From Branchiostoma belcheri (taxonomy: Eukaryota > Chordata > Leptocardii > Amphioxiformes > Branchiostomatidae), in contig NW_017803843.1 of the NCBI RefSeq assembly GCF_001625305.1, positions 966,264-1,030,263 of the forward strand: a stretch of 64,000 nt of DNA, read 5' to 3'. Position numbers and translations under genes: made by a program. Of the stretch, positions 1 through 12,269 are shown piece by piece (within the stretch, counting starts at the first letter, position 1; every line of letters begins with the position of its first letter). The notes beneath the pieces were generated by a model. That model was given only the letters and a program-made list of their open reading frames with translations, was not told the origin of the DNA and did not search any database.

Positions 1-1220
1 CTTATAATTTACTTTTGTTATAACATTTTGTTTTGGTGTGGATTTAACTGATGGTAATGAATGGAGCGGATGAATGTATGACCACAAATCTATACCAACT
101 TACCTTGGTGGCTTGTTAATATTTAGTTGACTTTACTTTGGCTTTATAAGCAAGAAATGTTCTGTTATCTATCTTTTGTTTTCATTCATGGCTCGAAGTA
201 TCTCGTCATTTCATGTTCTAAGCTTGATGTTTATCTTTATGTGTATGGCATGATGTTTTTCGTATCGTTAAGTTCTAAGCTGGATATGATTATTTGGATA
301 TTCTCTTTGTTGTTATTAATCATGAGGAACCCTTGTTATGTAATTACTAATATGAACCACTATTCCTTTATTGTCTATTTTACTTTCTGCGGTCGTCTTC
401 CCCTATTTGAAATCTTTAGAAACCCATTTTCTTCCCTTGGCATTTATGACATCACCAAAAGTTAATATTTGTAGCTTTAATTGTAATGGGTTGGGCGACC
501 GCAGAAAACGAAACGAAATATTTACATGGCTAAAGGACAAATCATATAACATTTTTTGTTTACAAAATGGGGTAAACTTTATAGTGTCCTTTCAACTTAG
601 TTTCTTTAATAGTTTGCTATTTCTAGGGTTCCTCATCACTTATAATGATCATACACCATTGTCTCCTGTTTTTGTGTTTTACTTTTGTGGTTTACACATG
701 TGTTTCTTTATTTTGTATACATGCCATACTTTCTGTCCAATATATATGTGAAAATATCAATAAAAAGAAAGAGTTTAAAAAAAAAAGAACTACACCCGGC
801 CGGCTGCAGGTCCCAGTCGCGTTTAGCAAGTTCAATCGTATGCTACAGAGTAAAGCAGAGGTATCGAAATGACGGCAATAAAAGATACGTTATGATATGA
901 TATTATATGATATGATATGTTATTATCAGGAGCCCCAGATTGTAACTTAATCCGTCAATGGCATAGAACTACCTGGAAGAAATTGACCATCTTTGAACGT
1001 CGAAGAACCACAAACGAACATTTGTGTATTTGTTAACTCCAGTTGATTGTTATCAAGTCCCATATCAAACCATCTCGTGAACCTGACACCCCCGTTATGC
1101 ATGTTCGAATCATCCACGATGCCCACCGTTTGTGACGTCTCTCTGTCTCTAAGCGCTGTTTAGAACAACAACGTTCCACTGACCACATTTCCCCGCGAAA
1201 AGTCGTCCTAACAAGACGCC
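1..1220. other. Intergenic, AT-rich, repeat remnants
   Basis: No gene is supported here apart from a LINE-like coding scrap at 446-569. The left part is T-rich. An A-rich run near 776-786 is followed at about 885-925 by a short GATAT-type tandem repeat, which resembles retroelement tail sequence. Bases 1090-1220 probably contain the promoter and 5' UTR of the downstream stathmin-like gene. Confidence 0.5.
446..569 (+). mobile_element. LINE ORF2 endonuclease N-terminal fragment
   Basis: A short reading segment contains the block SFNCNGLGDRRKR followed by IFTWLK and IFCLQ. This is the typical start of the apurinic endonuclease domain of non-LTR retrotransposons, where the core reads N-x-N-G-L and then C-L-Q-E-T-H. 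Similarity stops right after CLQ, and no reverse transcriptase follows within the next kilobase. I therefore read it as a truncated, dead copy. It could also be a coincidental short match, since only about 40 residues align and the judgement is from memory. Confidence 0.55.
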
Positions 1221-2759
1221 ATGTGGGAAACTATTATGAATATTCTGAGCTGTTGCTCTCTTATCAAAACCAATAAAGTCACACCAGCTGGAAAAGGAGT
1301 AGATGATGGACCGAAGGAGTCATCTGAGCCACAGGACATGTCTATGGACAGGGGGAATGACGGTAAGTGACACGGACGTCTTTTGGCAGTTTTGCTACCG
1401 GATTCTGATACACGTAGTAGCCCTTGAATTCTTCGCCGCCTCTCAAAGCGCTCACCGCGTTACCGGAAGGTAACATACAGCAGGACACTTCATGAGTGTA
1501 ATACCGCCATGTTTTTATGAAAGAGAAACAAAATAGCTTTTGCCATTCATGTCTTTTTAACTCAATCGGCATAACCAAGTCTGTTGATTCCACTCTTCTC
1601 TTGACTTTGCTGCTTCATGGCCGACTGTGCATGCCGTTAAGTTTCCGTTTATTCCAGAAGTATTCCTCGCGCAAGTAGTGCAGGCTCCGCTGTCCCAAGC
1701 CAGGTCTACCAAGTCGTCGGACGACGTACTAGCCGACCTGCGACAGGCGGGAGTGATTCCGATTAAATGCCAGCCGACATCCGTGGCCTTTGAGGTGGCG
1801 GACCCGAAGATCGCCTCGGCGTTCGAGACGAACAGCGCGCCCCCGCGCCGCCCAGTCAGGCTGGAGAAGTTGGATCGCAAAATGGAGGAGAGGCGGGAGA
1901 TGGTGAAGAAGAGAATCGCCGAAACCCCAAACGAACTGCGGACGCAGTTGAATGAGGCAGACGAGCGCAGACGGGTAAGTTTACCTTGGAGTACTAGTAT
2001 GTGTTGTAAAAATAACGTAAATAGAAGAATGTGAATGGGTGGAAAGTTAGATGGAAGGATTGACAGACCAATGCAAGAACAAAAGGAAAGGAAAGTTTGA
2101 GACAAGTACTCATCATTAATGATTTTGTATTGATTAATGTAGGACATTCTGGCCAAGAGATCCCGGAAATTGGCTAACCAGGCCGCTAGGAAGGCGACAA
2201 AGAAGCCGTGTGAAGCAAAGTCAACCGCTTTCTTCATCAAGCCGACAATGAGCGAGACGGACGCCGTCATCGCTACACGCGAGAACAAGAAGAGGAGGCG
2301 CATGGAGGCCCGCATGGAGAAGCGTCGGGCACGTGTGGCAAAGAAGGCCACAGTGGAGGCGCTGCAGGCACGTCAGGCTGATGCCGCGGAGAGACGCCAG
2401 GTACATACTAGAATTATTTTCTGCCTGTGAAAAACATAACCCCTACGCCCTATCGTCCTTGGGTGTTATAGACAAACACAGAACTGTCATTACAGTGTTT
2501 GTCCGCAAAATAATACACAGGATAAAAGCGTAAAGAGATGTTTATAATTTTACATCGATATCGCACCACCGTAACCAAAGGGCTGTGGCTGGCCTATGTG
2601 ACATGATTTTATTCCTGTTTCTCCTCCATACAGGAGAAGGTGCGAGCCACCGTAGACAAGGCCAAGCGTTTCGGCCGCCCCGCCAGCCCCGTGTGGATGG
2701 AGCCAGCAGGTAAACTCGGCAAGGAGGAGCGCCGGGAGACGCACGAGAAGGGAGAGTAA
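1221..2759 (+). CDS. Divergent stathmin-family protein
   Basis: Four exons join in phase: 1221-1362, 1658-1974, 2143-2400 and 2634-2759, all with GT-AG introns, giving about 280 residues. The N-terminus has paired cysteines (NILSCCSL), like the palmitoylated membrane anchor of SCG10-type stathmins. The block IPIKCQPTSVAFEV, then PPRRPV and a long charged helix (LEKLDRKMEERREM), matches the start of the stathmin-like domain; fly stathmin has an equivalent IRCQ...AYEV...PKRPV stretch. Stathmins sequester tubulin dimers and destabilise microtubules in the cytosol. The C-terminal half is unusually rich in Arg and Lys and poor in the usual acidic spacing, so tubulin binding is uncertain. A poly(A) signal follows at 3188-3193. 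The start was chosen because it opens exon 1 and keeps the cysteine pair. Confidence 0.62.
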
Positions 2760-3669
2760 ATTGCGTCACGAGAGACCACAACCACCGACATGTTACACCT
2801 TTCATGAGCTCTCAGAGCAACAATTTGAAGATAGTCTGAACATTATAGACTACCATACCACGGTTTGATTCATACATGCAGTATAGATGGTGTTTTTGAA
2901 TGAAGCAAAAGTTACGTTGTCTTTATCTTGAGGCGTGACAAATCGAACAGAGAATGCCAACGCCATTCCATAACGTTAAAGCAAAAAGGTACTAAACTGG
3001 TTCCGTACCTTATTTTTTTGTTACTAATCTTTAAAAAAATGAAAAAAAGTTATTATCAACGTTGTTATCAAATATGTTCCAGGGCGACATGTTCTGGCCA
3101 GACTGCAATGTTTGACCAGGTACCCAGCTGTTGGAGAAGTTCCCTTTAACTGATTGGCTTGTTTTGTTACATAACCGGTTTTGCAAAAATAAATGTGAAA
3201 AATTTAAAAAAAAGCATCATGTCTCCGGTCAAGAAGGCACAGTATTGTCGCACCCAGACGTTATTTAATCATTAACCAGCCTCAGATATTCAATACCCAA
3301 AGGAGCGTACCAAAAGTTCGACCTATACTACATTAGTTCTAGAACACGTGTCGTTAGTCTCTGCTTTCAACTATCAACGAAATGCTGCATGTCTAATACA
3401 GCTGCTTATGAATTGTCTGTTACAAACGATTACAAAACTATGTTTGCTGTTAGAAAATACAGTAACCAAGACAGGTGAATAAAGTTTTGAGTTTCTGAGA
3501 CGACCCGTAAGTGATTTATTGCCTTTCTTGTGACCTTTGTTGGGGTTACGCCCTCCTGTAAAAGCTCACAATGAGATTTGCCCCTCAGAGCGGTTAGCTT
3601 AGTCTGAGGTCGACGTGGTCTTTGTACCAGAAGTGGGCGTTGTACCGTTTAGAAAACATTGAGCTTAAG
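2760..3669. other. 3' UTR of stathmin-like gene and spacer to GH1 array
   Basis: The first 430 bases are likely the 3' UTR of the stathmin-like gene, ending near an AATAAA at 3188-3193. The rest is spacer that should contain the promoter of GH1 paralogue A. I see no coding exon or obvious TATA box. Confidence 0.5.
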
Positions 3670-6600
3670 ATGCCAGTCGCCATGCTGTCTCTCCTCACTG
3701 CGTCGTTATTACTGGGGTTCACGTGCGGGGCCGAGTACGACTATGGCGCGTTCGACCCAAGCAGAGACAACTTCCGTCCAGGTACGTTTCCCAACGGCTT
3801 CATCTGGAGCACGGCCACGGCGTCCTACCAGATCGAGGGCGGCTGGGACGCGGACGGCAAAGGCGAGTCCATCTGGGACAGGTTCTCCCACACATCTGGT
3901 AACGTAGACCGCGGGGACACCGGAGACGTGGCCTGTGACAGCTACAACAAGTACCGAGAAGACGTGCAGCTCATGAAGGCCATGGGTCTAGAATACTACC
4001 GCTTCTCGCTGGCCTGGACCCGAATCTTTCCCGATGGCACCTCAGCAAGCGGCCCTAATCAAGCTGGAGTTGACTACTACAACAACGTCATAGACGAGCT
4101 GATCGCAAACGGCATCACCCCGATGGTGACGCTTTACCACTGGGACCTTCCGCAGGCCTTACAGGACAGGTACGGAGGGTGGGTGAGCGAGGAGCTCGTA
4201 CAACATTTTAACGACTACGCCACCTTCGCGTTCCGCACTTTCGGGGACAGGGTGAAGTACTGGATCACGTTTAACGAGCCCTGGGTGGTGTGCTTCCTTG
4301 GGTACGGTACAGGAGGCAACGCTCCGGGCATTCAGGACTCGGGCAATTCCACTTACCTCTGCGGACACAACATCTTAAAGGTACACTCTAACATTTCTGC
4401 TCCTCAAGATTTTGTATTCCTGCTTTTGAGGATTTGTTCCATCGCTCTTGCACACAATATATCTAAACGCAAGGCTGCATTGTAAGTCACAAAAGTATTT
4501 ACTTTAGAACCCTTTATTTATTTCTACAAGGCTCACGCGGAGGCCTGGCACACATACGACGCCGTTTACCGCGGCAGTCAGCAGGGACAGGTCAGTATAA
4601 CGCTTAACTGTGACTGGCCGGAGCCCCGCGACCCGGACTCCCAGCTGGACGTCGACGCGGCTGACCGGTACATACAGTTCTACATCGGCTGGTTCGCCCA
4701 CCCCATCTACTCTGCCGAGGGAGACTATCCCGCCGCCATGAAGAACAGTGTGAGTTGGACAAAGTTTTCTTTTCAGGCACACAAACATCCGTCTAGCTCT
4801 CTAATGTACTTGGTATTTTGTATACCTGCAAGCGCATTCTCGTGTGTGCAGACATTTCATCAGGCCAACTTTAAAACCATAGTATTTTGTTAACCACTTC
4901 TGTGTCTATCCCTAAGATCCTAAATGTAACTACTGTTACAGTCATAAATGATTTACTGTATGTTTTATGGTTTTGTTGACGAGATTTCTAAAATGAAGCT
5001 ATAAACTAGAAAGGCCAATATTTGCTTTGGAGCAAATACAGCGATGGGTTCACCACATTTTACGACATGGCAGGGAAAGAATGAGAAACACAAGGGAAAA
5101 CAATGATTTACATTGATATAACTATAATATGAAGTAACATACAACTAAAACAACAGTTGGATAGCTATTCCCTACTTTATTGGTTAGGATTTTTAATTGC
5201 ATAATGCAAACTGTTGATTTTCAAAATAAAAAAAAACGTTCATGCCCCGCATTCCAATGCTGGAGCAGGAAAGCTTGAAATACCTACCAAAACACTTGAA
5301 TACAGGCATACTGTCAGTATGGAAATGCTCTGTGCAGGTGTTAATCAAGTTAAATCCCAACAGCCAATCAGCAAGAAGAATAGAGGAAAGCTGCATGCCT
5401 ATTGGTTGATGCCCTGCATTCCATTGTGATGACTCATGCCCAAACGTGGTAAACACGGCACACTAACACAGTAATACATTTTGCTATAACACAGCCAAAA
5501 AAAACCATTCTAAAAGCCTGTATCACAAAAATTTAAAAACCGCCTTGGGGTATTTGCCCATTGTACCTCCATACCAAATTTCAGGACCTTAGGCCCTAAA
5601 ATGAAGAAGCTGAATCCATTTAAAGATATGGCAGGAGGAGAAGAAGGAGGAGAATCATCAGCAAAGACAATATGGTTTCACCACACCACTTCGTGGTGGG
5701 GTGAACCCATAATTAAAAAATGGAAAAGGTGAAAACTAGATGCTGTAGAAGTCCCAAACTGAGTCAATAAAGGATGAATGGTTGTGTCAATTGATGTTCG
5801 CACAAGAAAGGCATAAAACTGGTCTACAGGAATCGTCCAGTGCTGTTTATATGACACACTTTGCGTCTTTCAATGACCACCCTGTCTCCGTGAACCACAG
5901 ATTTTGGAGAAGAGTCAGGCGGAGGGTCTTCGGGAGTCTCGCCTGCCTCAGTTCACAGCGGCAGAGATAGACTACATCAGAGGCACGGGGGACTTCTTCG
6001 GTCTGAACCACTACACCGCACGGATTATCCAGAACAGGGTGGACCCTAACGATGTATGCACTCCCTTTTTATTTGTTTGTTTGTTTGTTTGTTTGTTTGT
6101 TTGTTTGAGACATATTCAAATCAGCCTTAACATGATACTGCTGACTATTTATTTGTCCTATCTTAGAGACACCTGGGTAGCTCCTATACTATATATGGGT
6201 ATCTTCATGATTTCCAAGGAGGCCCAGGAAACAAAACCATACTACATGACGTAAAATCATATGGAAAATTGTACATAAGTAGGACAACGTAGACCAGTTT
6301 CAAATACTAATTTTATTTTTTCATGTAGACCCCAGGCTACTCCAACGACAGGAACCTGTCCGAGAGCACGGCACCAGAGTGGCCGAGGGCCGCGTCCGAG
6401 TGGCTGTACGTCGTGCCCTGGGGGCTCCGCAGACTGCTCAAATTTATCAAGGTAGAGTGGAATACTTACCCTTTCTTATCAAGACTACAAAGTTGTGGGT
6501 GTCGATGACATGTAGAGACAGAGCGTTTGTGTATGTTCATGATACATATTTGTTTGTTTGTTTGTTTGTTTTCTTTTTTATCACGTCCCAAGACTTGTAA

Positions 6601-7411
6601 CTTTCCAATCTGAATGAGCAAACTTACGGGGAATTTTTGTGTTTCCTGTAGACGAATTACCGTGACCCTGACGTGTACATCACCGAGAACGGCCGGTCGG
6701 ACCATGACGAACAACCGCCCATCATGGAGGACGACGACCGCATCTGCTACTACATGGGCTACATCGACGAGGTCCTCAAAGGTAAGGGGCCGGTGGCTTT
6801 ACTACGTCGCACGATCGCCAACAGTATGAATTCTAGGGATAGTCATGCATGTGTTCTGCAAAAATTTATTTCTCTTAATGAGTCTTATTACGAAAAGTCT
6901 GTTTTAGGTAGTTCTGTCATAGCCTGCTTGGAAAATGACAAACGACATTAATACTGGACGACGCCCTACGACGAATGTGACGGCGCCTGTGTAAGAGTGA
7001 GAGATTTGCGTCTCCTATGCACAGAAATTTCTAACGTGTCATCATACTACCTTAGGTACTAATTCCCTACTTTCGTCTCCTAACGCCCCAGCCATAGAAG
7101 TAGACACGGCATGGTCCCTGATGGACAACTTCGAGTGGTCTCGTGGCTACACCGAACGCTTCGGGCTGCACTACGTCAACTTCACCGACCCAAGCCGGCC
7201 CCGAACACCCAAGAAATCGGCAACTTTCTACCAGGATATCATCGCCAGCAACGGCTTCCCTGAGGGAGCAAAGGTTACTGAGATGGTGCGGAGTAGGTGG
7301 GAGGGGTGCAGGGGAGGGCCTGTGGGCTGGGCGGCAGCTACCCGCGCCAACATAGGGGTGCTAGTACTCTCGGTCACGGTTACGGTTATCTGTACCATTT
7401 TCAAGATATAG
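3670..7411 (+). CDS. GH1 beta-glucosidase, lactase-like, paralogue A
   Basis: Six exons join in phase: 3670-4380, 4531-4749, 5901-6053, 6329-6451, 6652-6781 and 7092-7411, giving 551 residues. A signal peptide covers residues 1 to about 20, the GH1 domain runs from about 35 to 500, and a C-terminal hydrophobic stretch ([18 protein letters not shown]) acts as a membrane anchor. Family function is hydrolysis of beta-linked glucosides or galactosides by retention. The acid/base Glu203 (TFNEPW) and nucleophile Glu414 (YITENG) are present. One signal peptide, one GH1 domain and one anchor resembles vertebrate lactase-like protein (LCTL); lactase-phlorizin hydrolase has several domains. Oddity: at the start of exon 6 seven codons found in the paralogues (GVKVRAY) are missing in frame before [11 protein letters not shown], which removes part of the last barrel strand. 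Poly(A) signal at 7537-7542. An upstream in-frame ATG at 3622 would put charged residues before the signal peptide and is not preferred. Confidence 0.92.
5046..5708. repeat. Inverted-repeat element in intron 2 of paralogue A
   Basis: The segment begins with GGGTTCACC and ends with GGTGAACCC. Its right end forms a strong hairpin (5674-5708), with arms of about 15 bases around a TTC loop. The interior has a run of GGAGGAGAAGAAGG type next to the hairpin. No open frame is convincing. This looks like a short non-autonomous element or a hairpin-ended dispersed repeat. The exact target-site duplication is not clear. Confidence 0.5.
6072..6107 (+). repeat. (TTTG)n microsatellite
   Basis: About nine TTTG units lie just after the exon 3 donor of paralogue A. 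A shorter tract of the same motif occurs in the next intron at about 6548-6570. Confidence 0.85.
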
Positions 7412-7907
7412 ATGTGTGTACAGTTTCGCATGATATTAGTTGAGTAGGATGCAACTGTGTGTGATTTGGCTGTATCTTGATACACCAATCCTGACTGTGC
7501 ATCACAGTTAGTGGCGAATCATGATATAACCTTTGAAATAAAACGTACAATGTATAGTCGTATCTGCGTGTACTCGCATAAAACATACAATAGCAATATA
7601 GTGGCGAGAAAGACATTATACTAGTTTTACTGCATGAAGACCTTAAAATTCACAGCCATGTGAGCGTTACGCTTAAGGACTATCAATGACTGAGTCAGTG
7701 AGTTTTATTGATGTGTACTTAAGCGTGTTTTACCATCGTGTGCATTGCGTGGTGTACGTGACATGCAGAAATAAACCTCTACATCTCTGTGGTAGTCAGG
7801 GTTCAGACAAAGCCCATTTGATAGAGTTCAAAAGCATGTCTGGCCAAGTACACGTTCAATAAAGTCACAGCAAGTAAATAATATTAATATTAATATAGAT
7901 GTCATAA

Positions 7908-7962
<55 letters not shown>

Positions 7963-8575
7963 TGCGTGCGTGTGTGCATTGATTTCGTAAAAAAAATAAC
8001 AAGAAATTTGGTTCCCCTTCCGCGATGGTTTCTATCTTTTATTGAAATGTCAAGTTAGGCATCTTGTTTATTCTTGCGCTCTCGCATTAGACCTAAAGTC
8101 TTCAGGAGATAGAATTGTCTTGTGATGGCATAAGAACACTGTCGCACGAGCATAGTAAACATTACGTGCTGGTGTTTTTACGAAAAGAGACCATGGAGGT
8201 AAACATTAACCAACCCACGCTAACCCCGTACCCTCAACCTTGACTAGGGACCGCACAAGAACACGGTTTGAAAAGCAATAACAACTCTATTTTGGACTAT
8301 TTTCTGACTTACGTGAAGTTATGATTACAAACGCCCACGGGAATACAACACGCCCTTCCAAGTATCGGTAAGTATAGGTGCGATGCAGCAAAAGTTTTAA
8401 ATCTAGCATGAAAAGCAGTATACGATAGTTGAATTGGAAAGTTTGACCTTTTGAGACGAACCGGGTAATATTGTTCAAAGAAAGACATTACCTCAGCTGC
8501 GATATCGTGCGGCGGTACAAAGCCCTGAATCCCTGTTTTAGCTAGTTACAAAGATTACTTGGTACGAGGCCTAAC
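7412..8575. other. Spacer between GH1 paralogues A and B
   Basis: This holds the paralogue A 3' UTR (poly(A) signal 7537-7542), a long TG/TGCG microsatellite with a repeat-like left flank, and the presumed promoter of paralogue B. No coding exon is seen. Confidence 0.6.
7911..7976 (+). repeat. (TG)n/(TGCG)n microsatellite with shared flank
   Basis: An alternating purine-pyrimidine tract moves from TG to TGCG units and could adopt Z-form DNA. Its left flank (7873-7910, AGTAAATAAT...GATGTCATAAAT) is also found beside the microsatellite in intron 3 of paralogue B. Confidence 0.85.
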
Positions 8576-11500
8576 ATGTCGGGCACGATGCTGGGTCTAT
8601 TTGCCACGTCCTTGTGCCTTGGTCTTGTTTGCGGGGCTCAGTACGACTATGGCGCGTACGACCACAGCAGAGACGCGTTCAGACAGGGCAGATTTCCCGA
8701 CGGCTTCATCTGGAGCACGGCCACGGCGTCCTACCAGATCGAGGGCGGCTGGGACGCGGACGGCAAAGGCGAGTCCATCTGGGACAGGTTCTCGCACACA
8801 TCTGGTAACGTAGACCGCGGGGACACCGGAGACGTGGCCTGTGACAGCTACAACAAGTACCAAGAAGACGTGCGACTCATGACGGACTTGGGTCTGAAGT
8901 ACTACCGCTTCTCTCTCTCCTGGACCCGTATCTTCCCCGACGGCACGTCAGCAAGCGGTCCCAATGAAGATGGAGTTGCGTACTACAATAACCTGATCAA
9001 CGAGCTGATACGTAACGGCGTAACTCCGATGGTGACGCTTTACCACTGGGACCTTCCGCAGAACCTACAAGACACGTACGGAGGTTGGGTGAGCGAGGGC
9101 GTCGTCAGGCACTACAACGACTACGCCACCTTCGTGTTCCAGACGTTCGGGGACAGGGTGAAGTACTGGATCACGTTTAACGAGCCCTGGGTGGTGTGTT
9201 ACATCGGGTACGGGACAGGGGAGCACGCCCCGGGGATACAGGACGAGAGGAACTCCACGTACCTCTGCGGACACAACATACTAAAGGTATACCGACATCT
9301 CTGACTTGGTATTCTCGACGCAAACAAAATACTTTTTTTTGCTATCGATGTAGGTTCCATTGAAAAGCTACTTTTTTGGGTGGCGGGTGATTTTTGTTTA
9401 TATATCATATATTATATACATCATATTATACTTCTTTAATATCTTTGATATGCAAATAAATATGATGCAAACATTCAAGAGCTCAAGAGCACGTAACTGG
9501 CGGGCATAATATTTCCCTTTCCTTACGTCACAACAAGAACACGTAAAAAGTCCGCGATCGCTTTGTTCAGAAGCTACATTTCTGTGGTTAGTTTTGCCAA
9601 TCGGCAACTTTTATTCTAACTGTAAAACACATTTTTCTTGCACGCCCCAGGCTCATGCTCAGGCGTGGCACACCTACGACACAAACTTCCGAGCCAGTCA
9701 GCGCGGACAGGTCGGCATCACCCTGAACTCGGACTGGGCGGAACCCCGGGACCCTGAGCTGGACGCTGACGTCACCGCCACCGAAAGGTACCTGCAGTTC
9801 TACCTGGGCTGGTTCGCAAATCCCATCTACAGCGTCGACGGAGACTATCCCATCGTCATGAAGGAGGCCGTGAGTTAAAAGTTGCTTTCTTAAAAAAATG
9901 ATAAGCAAAAACATAGTCTGAGACCAAGTCTTGATAAAGTACACTAAGTTCTAACTATAAACGATGTTTCTGCAATGATAGGCCGTTTGTTTTCATTGGG
10001 CAAATGGCCAGACGCTCACAGTAATTCTTAGGCAGTTTTACTATATTGGACCTTTGCAGACCGCGGTGATCACAACAACATCCAACGAACATGTGAAAGA
10101 ACTGAAAGTTAATCAGTAACTGTGTGTAAACATGTACTGCTTCAACAGTACGCACAAAGGCACTCGGAAGGTCAAACAAATCCTGATGGTCATTGCTGTG
10201 GATTTTTTTTTATAAATCTAATGAAATAAATGTATAGGTTTGATACAACTCTTACCTTGTTTAAATGACAAACCAAATCGCAAAGTCGTCCAGGAAACGC
10301 GGTTACATTGGATGAAGTGTTTAGTTCCTTACAGTCAACGTTTGCGAACTCGGCGAGCCAGTAATTCTGCCTGGGCTCAGAAATATTCCTGGGGGTAGAC
10401 TTGATAGTTTAGGTGGCCCATGGCTCGGGGCTAACCGAATTGGCCCGGTACACAGTCTTTACGTTACCAGGTTACTGTTTCCCGCAGGTGCTAGCTAAGA
10501 GCCAGGCGGAGGGTCTGCGGGAGTCTCGCCTGCCACAGTTCTCCCAAGAGGAAGTCGAGTTCATCAGAGGAACCTCCGACTTCTTCGGCCTGAACCACTA
10601 CACCACACGGATCATTGAGGATAACGTGGTCGTCGGCGCGGTGTGTTACTTTTTGTGCTAATAATAAAGCCCTAGGAAGTAAATAATATGGATGTCATAA
10701 ATGTGCGTGTGCGTGCGTGTGTGCGTGCGTGCGTGCGTGTGTGCGTGCGTGCGTGCGTGCGTGCGTGTCTGTGTGCAGTTGAGTGACAGCATGTGAGAGG
10801 GGGAATTCCCTAACCACAGTCCTCACATGCAGGGCATGGCAAAGTGCTTAAATTGTGGGCAAGCTCTCAGTCTGCAAAGTTTCTTTCCTAGACCGTAGAA
10901 AGTATGTCCAACAATCTCTCTGGTTATGCCAATAAATTAATAGAAACCCTACATACTTTGGTTTCCCCTATCTGATTGTATTAATTGCCTATGTTGTAGG
11001 CACCAGGATATTCGAACGACAGGGACATCGCACAGTACACGGCGCCTGAGTGGACCAGGGCTGAGTCGGAGTGGTTGTATGAAGTTCCCTGGGGTCTCCG
11101 CAGGCTGCTCAACTATATCAAGGTAGAGCTATAACAAGTTACATCCCATACGTCATAATTTCTGCTAACCAAAGCCCAGAGTAAACCTGGCTGCAATTTG
11201 GTAGCCTATGATTCCCATAGTAATAGCAGGATAGAAGAATGGGTTCCAACGTAGGAAAAATACAGAAACTTCCTTGCTTCTAAGATTACAGATGAAGATA
11301 TTCTCATTATTATATCTTCAAGTTCTGAAGACTTTAATACCTCAGACATTAGGTCCTCCTACAGGCACCGGGCAGAAAGTTTCCATCTTGACCTAACGAC
11401 AGCCACTTCCTCAGCGTTTTTCCATGTTATATTGGCTCCTGAAGTTTAGTTCTGAAGATGTTTCTGAAATATTTTGCAGCTGAACTATGGTGATCCCGAG

Positions 11501-12269
11501 GTGCTGGTGACGGAGAACGGGCGGTCTGACGGTGACGTCACGCCCCCTGTCATGGACGACAGGGACCGCATCTGTTACTACATGACGTACATCGACGAGG
11601 TGCTGAAGGGTAGGTGTTGATATTTCTGTGGTGTACATAACGGGTTAAAAGTCCTTGTAAGTCGTGATTCCCATAAATGTAGTAATCATATTACTGTACT
11701 ACTATAATCAGGATCAGGTCCGGCCCTCGACCTGATCCTCTGAACTGCCAGACTGCCTACACACGCCGGTTCCTCGGCTCCAGGGCCAACATGACCCCAA
11801 GGAAATTACTCCACAGCCCCCCTCAGTTGGCTGGGCCTAGCGTGGTATGAGTCTGGCGTCTAGGCTAGACCTGGGTCTCAATTTTCTATACTCACACTTA
11901 TTTTTATGTTAACGTCGTCTTCGTATGTTTAACGTTGCAGCTATCGAAGTAGACGGAGTGAAGGTGCGAGCCTACACCGCCTGGTCCCTGATGGACAACT
12001 TCGAGTGGGCCCGAGGCTACACCGAACGCTTCGGGCTGCATTACGTCGACTTCAACGACCCAAGCCGACCCCGAACAGCCAAACAGTCCGCAAGCTTCTA
12101 CAAGGACGTCATCGCCAGCAACGGCTTTCCTGCAGGAGCAGAGGTTACAGAGATGGTGCGGAGTAGGTGGGCTGGGTGCAGGGGAGCGGCGGCCGCCACG
12201 CGCGCCAACATCGCGATCTTAGCTCTGTCATTCATCATAACTGCCATGTATAACCTTGTCAAGATGTAA
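8576..12269 (+). CDS. GH1 beta-glucosidase, lactase-like, paralogue B
   Basis: Six exons: 8576-9286, 9651-9869, 10488-10640, 11000-11122, 11480-11609 and 11941-12269, giving 554 residues. All junctions are GT-AG, with phases 0,0,0,0,1 as in the other paralogues. It has a signal peptide (about residues 1-21), a complete GH1 barrel, acid/base Glu203 in TFNEPW, nucleophile Glu414 in LVTENG, an intact [13 protein letters not shown] strand, and a hydrophobic C-terminal anchor ending in NLVKM. It is expected to be a surface or secretory-pathway beta-glycosidase, and nothing in the sequence argues against activity. VLVTENG instead of VYITENG is a small change at the nucleophile strand. Poly(A) signal at 12587-12592. 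Substrate cannot be read from the sequence. Confidence 0.94.
10678..10776 (+). repeat. (GCGT)n microsatellite with shared flank, intron 3 of paralogue B
   Basis: The tract at 10703-10776 is preceded by AGTAAATAATATGGATGTCA and related bases. That flank matches the one at 7873-7910, so the two microsatellites probably travelled with the same dispersed repeat. Confidence 0.8.

Noticed and set aside
1557..2351. 264-codon minus-strand open frame
   Set aside because: It is antisense to the stathmin-like exons and runs through their introns; the plus strand has consistent splice sites and family similarity.
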